Assembly: GCF_910594985.1 (NCBI RefSeq)
Contig: NZ_CAJVCE010000007.1
Coordinates: 124,001-188,000, forward strand
Source of the DNA: Paenibacillus allorhizosphaerae
Lineage (GTDB): Bacteria > Bacillota > Bacilli > Paenibacillales > NBRC-103111
DNA: 64,000 nt
Direction: 5' to 3'
Shown here piece after piece: positions 35,719 to 43,067 of the stretch; position 1 is the stretch's first letter; each line of letters begins with the position of its first letter. Position numbers and translations under genes: made by a program. Under the pieces are notes generated by a model. The model saw nothing but the letters and a program-made list of their open reading frames with translations, ran no database searches and was not told where the DNA came from.

Positions 35719-36048
35719 GTGAGCAATTCCAAGCAATTTATGCAAGGCCAGCTGAGAAGATGGAAATCCGCCGCATCGCAGCTGATTTCTTCCGGCGAGC
35801 CGACATACGAGTTGGAGAATTTGGAGCTGGAAAACGACATTTATGACAAATGCAAGCAGATGGCCGAAGCGGAGCAAACGACCGTATCTGCGGTAGTCCA
35901 TTATATTCTTGAGCAGTATTTTGCGGGAAGATCCCATGAATTGATGGTGCAGGCGACGATGGAGCAGAAAGAGAAAAATCCGCTGCTGCAACTGGATGCG
36001 CTTGTCAAACGCAATGAAAAGTTTCGGGGGGAGGAATCCGGCCTATGA
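35719..36048 (+). CDS. Ribbon-helix-helix-like protein, possible antitoxin
   Basis: A 109-residue basic/acidic protein. Residues about 36-70 (LELENDIYDKCKQMAEAEQTTVSAVVHYILEQYF, read in parts) have the strand, helix, turn, helix pattern of a ribbon-helix-helix domain, with the N-terminal part basic (MQGQLRRWKSAASQL). The gene overlaps the start of the next, PIN-like gene by four bases (ATGA), as toxin-antitoxin pairs do. Start at GTG 35719 with AAGGGTG upstream. I do not recognise a named antitoxin family. Confidence 0.55.
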   Translation: MSNSKQFMQGQLRRWKSAASQLISSGEPTYELENLELENDIYDKCKQMAEAEQTTVSAVVHYILEQYFAGRSHELMVQATMEQKEKNPLLQLDALVKRNEKFRGEESGL

Positions 36049-36509
36049 GCGACGATCACGTGAATTACCCGCAAGCTATCTTTTTGGAGCAATCGGCTCT
36101 GACCGCGTTTATGAACCCGGAGGATCCGTATTATTTGAAAGCAAGATCGTTATTCTTCGATCTGGACGATATGGACAGACAGCTCGTCACGACCAACAAC
36201 GTTTTGTTCGACACGCATCAATGGCTGCGCAATCATTTTGATTATGCGGATGCGCAGTTTTTCCTCAATACGATGGACAAAGCGGTGCAGAAAGGCGTGC
36301 TTACCGTCATTTCCGGACGGCCCGAACTGGAACAGGAAGCGAAGCGGCTCATCCTCGAATTCCCGAACTACCAATTCTCGCTCACCGAGGCGTTGATCGC
36401 GGTCGTGATGCTGACGTACCAGATGAAGCGCATTTTTACATTCAATCCGAATTACGCCTTTTTGTCCAAACTCGACCGGGAAATCAAAGTCATCCCGAGC
36501 GTATGGTAA
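36045..36509 (+). CDS. PIN-domain-like protein with altered active site
   Basis: A 154-residue protein with the PIN ribonuclease fold pattern: IFLEQSALTAF, LVTTNNVLFDTHQWL, a helical middle with AQFFLNTMDKA, YQFSLTEALIAVVM and KRIFTFNPNYAF. In active PIN toxins the four acidic positions are usually Asp, Glu, Asp, Asp; here they are Glu15, Asp56, Glu115 and Asn134. The first three keep an acid but swapped in length; the fourth is amidated. Whether it still cuts RNA is unclear. It is coupled to the preceding ribbon-helix-helix gene and followed by a strong terminator. Confidence 0.65.
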   Translation: MSDDHVNYPQAIFLEQSALTAFMNPEDPYYLKARSLFFDLDDMDRQLVTTNNVLFDTHQWLRNHFDYADAQFFLNTMDKAVQKGVLTVISGRPELEQEAKRLILEFPNYQFSLTEALIAVVMLTYQMKRIFTFNPNYAFLSKLDREIKVIPSVW

Positions 36510-36522
36510 ACAAACGCAAGCG

Positions 36523-36560
36523 AAAAAACCGGCGGTTCCTTATACGGAACGACCGGTTTT
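36523..36560 (+). terminator. Terminator of the RHH/PIN pair
   Basis: AAAACCGG, CGGTTCC and their complements around TATAC form a stem of about 15 bp with a mismatch, ending in TTTTGTT. A run of A on the other side may let it work in both directions. It is 14 bases after the PIN-like stop. Confidence 0.8.
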
Positions 36561-36690
36561 GTTATAAGAGCAGAATTTATAAGTTTTCAGCGGAGCTGAA
36601 CAATTCTGATCTTTCAAGAGCTTCCGCTAAAACACGTATGTATCTTCATCGAACGGCTTCGATTAGAAGCTTTACTTATTGTGTCGTCGG

Positions 36691-37167
36691 TCAGCGAACC
36701 CGCTCCAGCCGGTGCTCCTCGATAAGCTCCAGCGTCCGCGAGCGGTTCGCCGCGTAAGCCAGTATTTGACTCGCAATGTTCGGATACAACACGATCTCGT
36801 GCAGCTGCCGCAGCGGAACCCACTTCACGCCGCACTGATTCTCATCGGGCCTTGAAGGCATCCGCGGACGCGACCCTTCCTTGATGCGGCAGTCGAACAT
36901 AAGGCTCAGGCTGTGTGTATCGCCGTACTCTCCATGGTTAAAATGCGGCGCATATTCATAGACGAGGGCAATCGGTCCGACTTCGATATCGACGGAAGCT
37001 TCTTCTTTCGCTTCGCGGATCACCGCCTCCGTGACCGACTCTCCCGGTTCGGCCCCGCCGGCCGGCAAATTGTAATGGATGCCGTTCTCGTCCTTGAATT
37101 CAATGAGCAGCACGGCATCGTTTTCTATGATGAGCGCGCAAGCTCTTACCCGAATATGATAGTTCAT
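36691..37167 (-). CDS. NUDIX hydrolase
   Basis: A 158-residue NUDIX protein. It begins MNYHIRVRACALIIENDAVLL; the box reads GGAEPGESVTEAVIREAKEE followed by ASV, so the glycine near the end of the usual REUxEExGU is Ser. The C-terminal part (NQCGVKWVPLRQLHEIVLYP) is typical of the family's MutT/ADP-ribose group. The start is ATG 37167 after GGGAGG; upstream codons read into a gene relic. An extended -10 (TGGTATAAT, 37190-37198 on the minus strand) gives a promoter. Confidence 0.85.
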   Translation of the reverse strand: MNYHIRVRACALIIENDAVLLIEFKDENGIHYNLPAGGAEPGESVTEAVIREAKEEASVDIEVGPIALVYEYAPHFNHGEYGDTHSLSLMFDCRIKEGSRPRMPSRPDENQCGVKWVPLRQLHEIVLYPNIASQILAYAANRSRTLELIEEHRLERVR

Positions 37168-37189
37168 CGATTCTCGCCTCCCTGCAGCG

Positions 37190-37198
37190 ATTATACCA
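37190..37198 (-). promoter_or_regulatory. Extended -10 promoter of the NUDIX gene
   Basis: TGGTATAAT on the minus strand, 23 bases before the ATG. No good -35 is visible, as is common for extended -10 promoters. Confidence 0.55.
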
Positions 37199-37259
37199 TA
37201 ATATGGGTGATCGGGAGGTGGTTGTATTACACACGAAGATGCGGCGATCGGCGTCGGCT

Positions 37260-37443
37260 TAGACCTTTCTCTCTCCCGGCTTCCCTTGATCTTTTTTCCC
37301 ATACCGATTTGATATCGGTAAAATTGACGCTCGTCGTTTCGACCCGAATGAGCACCTGCCCGGCGCCAATGCGGGGGTATGTCAACGTCGCTGTACGCCA
37401 TCGTTTCCGGACCGCCGAATTGTGCAACGAGAATGGCTTTCAT
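37260..37443 (-). pseudogene. Relic of a zinc-independent quinone oxidoreductase (5' end only)
   Basis: The first 22 codons read MKAILVAQFGGPETMAYSDVDIP, the typical start of NADPH:quinone oxidoreductases. A C5 run then has one base too many: removing one C continues in frame as RIGAGQVLIRVETTSVNFTDIKS, which is also typical. After that the match stops at about codon 47 and the rest of the gene (about 280 codons) is absent. This is a frameshifted and truncated remnant next to the NUDIX gene. Confidence 0.8.
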
Positions 37444-37478
37444 AACAGGTTCCTCCCAACGTCTGATTCAAATGGGCA

Positions 37479-38282
37479 TTATTGCCTTTGCAATGCCGCT
37501 CGCACCATCTCCAGCATTTGCTCCAGCCGATCCGGGTGGCAGGCGATAATATACGGCTCCGGATTCATCCCTTCGAACGGGTTCCCGTCAAAATCAACAA
37601 CGGCCGCTCCCGCTTCCTTCGCCATCAAAATACCCGCGTACAGATCATCGCCTTCCGAATTGTACAAGACGATGCCGTCAAGATCGCCTCGGGACAGCAT
37701 GCACCACAGCAGCGCCGGCGCCCATATCCGCAGCACACGCTTACACTTTACGTCCAGTTCATGCTTGAGCCGCATCGCGCGCTCGTCTTTTTGCACCTTG
37801 TGTCCTTGAATCCATCCTACCGTCATCTTCGCTGCGCCGGCGCCGGGACGCGCGATCAGCGATCGGCTGTTCATTAGCGCGCCTTGTCCTTTCTCCGCAA
37901 TGTATACATGACCCAAGTGGGAATCGTAAATGACGCCGAGTACAGGGTCTTTCCGGTAAAGCAACGTGATGGACACGCCGTAAACGGGAAGTCCGATGGC
38001 ATAATTATTCGTTCCGTCGAGCGGGTCGACCAGCCAGAGCCAGTCCCCTTCCACGCCGGACCAGCCGGTCTCTTCGCTGCGGATTTGATGGTCCGGGAAA
38101 CTCGCCGCAATCCTGCTCAATATTTCCCGTTCCGCAAGCAGATCAACTTCGGTAAGCAGGTCACCGTCATCGCCTTTGGACATAATTTCTTTCTCTTTGT
38201 CAAAATATTGTTTCGCCAACTGCCCCGCGATCGTGGCCGCTTCCACTGCGACTTCTCTTGCCCTGCTCAACAAAGATTGCAT
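37479..38282 (-). CDS. Inositol monophosphatase family protein
   Basis: A 267-residue member of the lithium-sensitive phosphatase family. Metal ligands are in LLTEVDLLAE, RSEETG (Glu), WLVDPLDGTNNYAIGLP (the DPxDGT motif) and EGDDLYAGILMAKEAGAAV (the C-terminal Asp is in the first of these). Candidate substrates are inositol phosphate, fructose 1,6-bisphosphate or PAP. Its ATG directly abuts the stop codon of the ArsR/DUF2087 regulator gene, so both are one transcript. Confidence 0.9.
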   Translation of the reverse strand: MQSLLSRAREVAVEAATIAGQLAKQYFDKEKEIMSKGDDGDLLTEVDLLAEREILSRIAASFPDHQIRSEETGWSGVEGDWLWLVDPLDGTNNYAIGLPVYGVSITLLYRKDPVLGVIYDSHLGHVYIAEKGQGALMNSRSLIARPGAGAAKMTVGWIQGHKVQKDERAMRLKHELDVKCKRVLRIWAPALLWCMLSRGDLDGIVLYNSEGDDLYAGILMAKEAGAAVVDFDGNPFEGMNPEPYIIACHPDRLEQMLEMVRAALQRQ

Positions 38283-38885
38283 TTACCTTACATCCTCCCA
38301 CTTGGTCCACATCGATTCGGGGTTCAGCTCGTATACTTCCTGTTCCCGAAACATGAAGTGATGCATAATCCATTCACGACGAATCGTTGCAAAGTCGTCG
38401 TGAAACTTTTTGATGAATTCGTTCAGTTCCGCTTCGGCGTACTTTTTCCCTTGCTCCAGTTCGGAAACGATCCGTTCCAGCACGATCAGCTTCTTCTTGT
38501 ACTGCGCCGGAAGATGCTTCAAACGGCCATCCTTGGTAAAAAAGTTTTTCAGCACCGACGCCTTTAATTTCTCGTTCTCCACGGCGTGTTCCTCCTTTTC
38601 CTCCGGATGCTGCTCGAATAAAAATGCAACCGACGCTTTCGCGTTTTGCTCGAGAAAATAGCGGTTTAACTTGAAATAAATCGTGTTCTTGTCCCTACGC
38701 TCATGCAGCAGCGCGGCTTCCCTCAGTTTCATCGCATGGTGGGTGACGGTAGCCGGGGAAAGCTTCAAACGATCCGCCAGCTCTTGACCGCTTAACTCTC
38801 CGTGGGACAGCAAAATAAGCATCCGGATTCGGGTCGGGTCTGCCATTGCCTTGTGGTATTGGACGATTTTATCGAGTTGAATCAT
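38283..38885 (-). CDS. ArsR-type regulator with DUF2087 domain
   Basis: A 200-residue protein. The N-terminal winged helix has YHKAMADPTRIRMLILLSHGELSGQELADRLKLSPATVTHHAMKLREA (positions about 10-57, given as a span). The C-terminal part (from about residue 110) is DUF2087: KNFFTKDGRLKHLPAQYKKKL, AEAELNEFIKKFHDDFATIRREWIMHHFMF. No metal-binding Cys is present. The start at ATG 38885 was chosen because the longer frame has Arg-rich residues. The 12-bp palindrome at 38930-38941 is a likely operator. Confidence 0.85.
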   Translation of the reverse strand: MIQLDKIVQYHKAMADPTRIRMLILLSHGELSGQELADRLKLSPATVTHHAMKLREAALLHERRDKNTIYFKLNRYFLEQNAKASVAFLFEQHPEEKEEHAVENEKLKASVLKNFFTKDGRLKHLPAQYKKKLIVLERIVSELEQGKKYAEAELNEFIKKFHDDFATIRREWIMHHFMFREQEVYELNPESMWTKWEDVR

Positions 38886-38929
38886 GGAGCCGTTGATCCT
38901 CCTTCGCAATAAATCATAATTCGAACGTC

Positions 38930-38941
38930 ATCTAATTAGAT
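38930..38941. promoter_or_regulatory. Perfect palindrome upstream of the ArsR/DUF2087 gene
   Basis: ATCTAATTAGAT, a 12-bp exact palindrome, lies 45 bases before the ATG of the regulator gene. ArsR-type repressors bind short AT-rich dyads like this, so autoregulation is plausible. Confidence 0.5.
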
Positions 38942-39037
38942 ACTATTTGAAACAAAATGAAATGTCAATGGATTCAAAGGGCTGCCTCCGAATCATCAAG
39001 GCCCCCCTGTTGTGACATTCCCATATCAAGTTTCGCA

Positions 39038-41272
39038 TTAATGGGACTGCTCCGGCTCCAGCGTATAAAAGTCGAGCCACTCGCCCGTATGCGCATCCAG
39101 CACGGACTTATAAGCCGACTCTGTCGTCGGGACGAGGCGGTAGCGAATGGAAGCGGACGGGTTCGTCAGCAGTACGCTGTCGCTGGCGTAATAAGCTTCA
39201 ACGCGGTAACGGCCGAGCATCAGCTTCCGCACCTCCTCCTTGGAGATGAGCGATGGTCTGCTCTGCGGGTAGGCGGCAGGCATCAATTGATTATCAAGTC
39301 TCATCCATTTCCCCGTTACGGGACTGATCGATACGGTCACCTGCTGCCGGTCTCCCCAAATGCCGTCGATGCGGCGCTGATACGTAAACAAATACTCCGG
39401 ATTCGAGACCGTAATGCCGTCCGTAAGTCGAAGCTCCGATCGGACCCGGTATAACTGATGCGTATAGGAAGGCAGCAGATGCCTGAGTGTTTCTTCCGCC
39501 GACATTTCCGCCTGAGCTTCGCTGATCGAGGGCACGGTGATCCAGGAGAACGAGCCGCTGTTATCGGTCGTGCATTGCACGATGTCCCCGGACACGGTAC
39601 TGACTTCAACGAAGTAAGAAGCGGCCCTGTCTTCGGCTTGGGGAGGAACTTTCACCTGGAACAGCCATGACCTGCTGCCTTCCCTGGCATTTTCCACGGC
39701 GACGTCTGCCGGCAGCCCGAGCTTTGCACGTGCGGCTTCGACCGCTTGTTCGAGCGATAAATTCAAGTTCTCACCCGGCATCTCAGCTAGCGGTTTCCAT
39801 GTAACCGGACCGCGGACCTCCATCGTACCGGAGCTGTCAATCCAATGGCCGTCCATCGCATCCAATGTATCGTACAAACGGGGGACAATGGCGTGTACAG
39901 GTGACATTTGATCGCGGGAAACCGGCGGTGTCCTATAGATGGTCTTGGCTAAAAAAGCATCTGCAAAAGCAAGTTCGGCTTCTTCCTGCGTCATCCTTTG
40001 TTCCTGTTCTATTCCGTTGAAACGCTTGTTGTCGCTCCAGAGCAAATCATAGGAAATTTCATCGCGGTTTGGATGGACGGTTACCTGAAAGTAATTATCA
40101 GGGAAGGGCAGTCCGTTCACCGTCCGGATGTAACGGAAGGAAGCTGAGGAGCCATCCAGCCTGTTCCACCGATTTTGTAATGGATTGGCCGGCGTCTGAT
40201 CCAGCATCCACTCGGCGTCCGAAGCGGGCGAATGGTCCGCGATCAAGCGCTCCATCCGTTGTTTCAGCGCTGCCGGATCGTTCGCGAGTTCCGAAAGTCC
40301 GGGTACGATGACCGTATCCCGTTTGGTAAACCAGTCAACCGTCCCGTCGCCCGCGCTTAAAGTAATATCGCCAGACCCGACTACCGTACCGTCTTGTTTC
40401 TTGTAAAAAATGACGCTCCATCGCTTAGAGCTGACATCCGTCCTCAACAGATGGACGCCTTCCAAGGCATACTCTTCGGTAAACCCGAGGCGCTGCCGTG
40501 CAAGCTCGATCGCCTTGCTTTGGCTGATAGACACATGCTCGCTGCCGTTAGGCTGCCGGTCTTTGTCGTCTTGATGGATATAAACCCAACCATCCCCGAA
40601 GTCCCCCTGTAGATGGTGCCATTCGTCTCCCCGCTCAACGGGCAGTATGGTTTGCGGATCGATTACGCCGACTTCGCCGGAAAGCCCAAACGGATATTTG
40701 TACAAGGTCGCTTTGGTATCGAGCGTTATTGGTTCTTCAGGCGGCCGGAGCCGCTCGGGTAATGCATAGGCGGGATTAATCCATTTGTCGCCTGTATGCG
40801 TGCGGATATGGTACCAGGAACGCCACTTTCCGATAACGTGCAGGGGACCGGATAGCGTCTTCCCGGAATTGAGACCGATGAGCGGGGCATCGAACAAGTA
40901 CACCGGAGCATCAGGTACAAGTTCCGTCTCCACCGGTTCGACGTTATCCAGCACACCTTCCCTCGGGCGAATCCATTTGTCGCCGACCCACGTGGAGACA
41001 AGAAAAAAACCCGTATCGGCGGAAAAGCCAAGCGGCGCGATCGTTTGCGGAGACAAGTACAAGCCGGTTCCAGCATCGTCGCTGGGGCGATCATACAACT
41101 GCTCGCTGCCGATGAGCGTCATCTCGCCGGACGGCCTCAGAGCGGAGACGGCATTATCGGAAGGTGCAGCCGACTGCGCCTCGGCGGCGATTGCCTGTGC
41201 AGCTACCGGGTATTCGGCTGTTGCACAAAGCGAAGCGGCTAATGCTATTGAACATGCAAGTCGTTTCTTCAT
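39038..41272 (-). CDS. Large secreted YcdB/YcdC-type protein with SH3-like repeats
   Basis: A 744-residue secreted protein. Signal peptide: MKKRLACSIALAASLCATAEYPVAAQA. Three SH3-like units follow (about 90-105, 150-170, 235-250), marked by GDKWIRP, GDKWINP and GDGWVYI. The rest is two or more YcdB/YcdC (PepSY-like) repeats, with blocks such as AIELARQRLGF, VEAARAKLGLPAD and KEEVRKLMLGRY, each preceding a strand-rich unit with Tyr-rich or Trp-rich motifs (SYDLLWSDN; EWLDFYTLE). It may be a wall-associated sensor or protease-inhibitor-like protein; function unknown. Ends with a hydrophilic TLEPEQSH. Confidence 0.75.
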   Translation of the reverse strand: MKKRLACSIALAASLCATAEYPVAAQAIAAEAQSAAPSDNAVSALRPSGEMTLIGSEQLYDRPSDDAGTGLYLSPQTIAPLGFSADTGFFLVSTWVGDKWIRPREGVLDNVEPVETELVPDAPVYLFDAPLIGLNSGKTLSGPLHVIGKWRSWYHIRTHTGDKWINPAYALPERLRPPEEPITLDTKATLYKYPFGLSGEVGVIDPQTILPVERGDEWHHLQGDFGDGWVYIHQDDKDRQPNGSEHVSISQSKAIELARQRLGFTEEYALEGVHLLRTDVSSKRWSVIFYKKQDGTVVGSGDITLSAGDGTVDWFTKRDTVIVPGLSELANDPAALKQRMERLIADHSPASDAEWMLDQTPANPLQNRWNRLDGSSASFRYIRTVNGLPFPDNYFQVTVHPNRDEISYDLLWSDNKRFNGIEQEQRMTQEEAELAFADAFLAKTIYRTPPVSRDQMSPVHAIVPRLYDTLDAMDGHWIDSSGTMEVRGPVTWKPLAEMPGENLNLSLEQAVEAARAKLGLPADVAVENAREGSRSWLFQVKVPPQAEDRAASYFVEVSTVSGDIVQCTTDNSGSFSWITVPSISEAQAEMSAEETLRHLLPSYTHQLYRVRSELRLTDGITVSNPEYLFTYQRRIDGIWGDRQQVTVSISPVTGKWMRLDNQLMPAAYPQSRPSLISKEEVRKLMLGRYRVEAYYASDSVLLTNPSASIRYRLVPTTESAYKSVLDAHTGEWLDFYTLEPEQSH

Positions 41273-41452
41273 AGCTATGGGAAATCATCCTTTCCGGAAC
41301 CAAATGACATCAATGCAAAGGATTGAGGCTCAGTACTGATGTAACGAAGTCCGATGCCGAATTGTTCCACCCGAGCATAGAACGTATATAAACATTTTAT
41401 CGCGTACGCGCCATAGCACAACACAAATTTGTAAAAAAGATCCAATGCAAAA

Positions 41453-41486
41453 ATGCAGGAAAAACACACTTCGTGTTCTCCTGCAT
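41453..41486 (-). terminator. Terminator of the polysaccharide operon
   Basis: On the minus strand ATGCAGGA (with AACAC) pairs with its complement around a GAA loop, followed by TTTTTGC. It is 14 bases after the stop codon of the beta-helix lipoprotein, the last gene of the operon. Confidence 0.8.
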
Positions 41487-41499
41487 CTTTAAGATGATC

Positions 41500-43059
41500 C
41501 TATGGCCTATTGCTGACCGTGTTGTTCTCGATGACCGTACCGGTTCCTGCATCCTGCTTGATCGCCTCCGCATGACCGACCAGCGTATTTCCGGTAACTT
41601 TGGTGTCTTGCGGATCGCCGGCGCCAAGCCCGTTATTGCTCGGGTCGCCGTTATCGTGGGCAAGCCATATGCCGACAGACTTTTCTATCGTCTCGTTGCG
41701 AATGACGTTATCCCGCACAATCGTTCCGATGGCGTGCTTCATTGTAATCCCGCTGCGCATCGGGGCTGCATCCGGCTGCCCGGACACCGATTCAATCTCG
41801 TTATGCTCGATGAGCGTGTTGGGCGTGCCCATGATCACGACGATCCCGTCCATCGAATTGCGAATCACATTATGGTGAATATGGTTATACGGACCGGCAG
41901 CGCTGTGATTGTTCGGCGGCGTTCCGCCGGTGTTGCCCGCGCCGATGCCTGCGCCTTTTTGCGTGCCGTACACATGGTTGCCGTATATTTCGTTATACGA
42001 CTCCCCGTCGCCGTGCAAATCGATGGAATCGAGCCGGGTACGGTCGAACGTGTTGTTGCGCACCGTATTATGATGGGCCGCATAGCCGAGCAGCGCGCCG
42101 TGGCGCAGCGAGACGCTGCCGTCGAACTTGCTGTTTTGCACTACGTTATAGCTTGCGTCTTCTGCCGGCCCTTTGGCCCCGAATTTCGGCGTGCCGATGA
42201 ACGTTACGCCGTAGCCGGCGCCGCCGCCGCCCATATCCGTCGCTTTGCGGAAGATGCAGTCATCCACGACCACGTCATGCGCCTTGCTGATGCGGACGCC
42301 AGTTCGCTCGAATTTCTCGACCGCCACCCGCTTGATCCAAATATTGGACGGCGCCGGCCCCGAACCAGATTTGTCGATGTAAATGCCTGCTTTCGGGCCT
42401 CCCCGTAGTTCGCTGTTCTTCTTGTGGTCCGTTGGAAACGTGCCCTCCCAGGACGAGCTGATCGTTAGATCGGATATCACGATGCCACTGCGGCCCGTCA
42501 TATCGATGACGGCAGAATTGCTGTGGGTGAGCAGGCTTGCGCCCCCCGGCTGCGCACGGTTGTCGAAGTCCGAGTCAAGTACAACCTCGTCCCGGCTTTG
42601 CCCGCGCAAATTCACCCCGTTTTTCATGATCAAATGGGCGGCGCGATTGACTGAATCGACGCTTTTCAGCGCATACACGCCTTTGGGAAAATACACTTCA
42701 TCTCCCGGGCGAGCCGCTTGCAGCGCACGCGCAACCGCAGGGCGGTCGTCCTTCCCGTCATCCGCCGGATCGGCGCCGAAATCGACGACGTTCAGCGTCT
42801 TGCCTTTGACCGGATTCGGATCGGGCAGCTTATGCTCCGTCCCGTCCGGGTTCACAAGGCCAGCCTTAACCGACGACATCGGCATGGCCGGTTTCGACGG
42901 CTCCTCTTTCTTGGCCGCTGCCAAGCCCGGCGCCTCGGCGGACTGGCCGGCTTGTTGCGCCCCTTGAACAGGCGCAGGGAGCGGATTCGCGGGAGCAGCG
43001 GTTTGGCAGCCGCTTGCGATAAACAAGAAGGAGGCGGTCAACAGCATATGAAATCTCAT
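41500..43059 (-). CDS. Right-handed beta-helix lipoprotein, pectate lyase superfamily
   Basis: A 519-residue predicted lipoprotein (SGC, Cys18, with an acceptable lipobox). A flexible Pro/Ala/Gln-rich spacer (about 19-75) is followed by the pectate-lyase-3 type opening KTLNVVDFGADPADDGKDDRPAVARAL and FPKGVYAL, then parallel beta-helix rungs rich in Asn, Val and Ile (NVWIKRVAVEK, VVVDDCIFRKA, NVVQNSKFDGS, NTVRNNTFDRT and so on). Catalytic residues are not obvious. Fourth gene of the operon, starting eight bases after the heparinase-like stop codon with GAGGTGA as ribosome-binding site. Confidence 0.85.
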   Translation of the reverse strand: MRFHMLLTASFLFIASGCQTAAPANPLPAPVQGAQQAGQSAEAPGLAAAKKEEPSKPAMPMSSVKAGLVNPDGTEHKLPDPNPVKGKTLNVVDFGADPADDGKDDRPAVARALQAARPGDEVYFPKGVYALKSVDSVNRAAHLIMKNGVNLRGQSRDEVVLDSDFDNRAQPGGASLLTHSNSAVIDMTGRSGIVISDLTISSSWEGTFPTDHKKNSELRGGPKAGIYIDKSGSGPAPSNIWIKRVAVEKFERTGVRISKAHDVVVDDCIFRKATDMGGGGAGYGVTFIGTPKFGAKGPAEDASYNVVQNSKFDGSVSLRHGALLGYAAHHNTVRNNTFDRTRLDSIDLHGDGESYNEIYGNHVYGTQKGAGIGAGNTGGTPPNNHSAAGPYNHIHHNVIRNSMDGIVVIMGTPNTLIEHNEIESVSGQPDAAPMRSGITMKHAIGTIVRDNVIRNETIEKSVGIWLAHDNGDPSNNGLGAGDPQDTKVTGNTLVGHAEAIKQDAGTGTVIENNTVSNRP

Positions 43060-43067
43060 CAAGGAAT

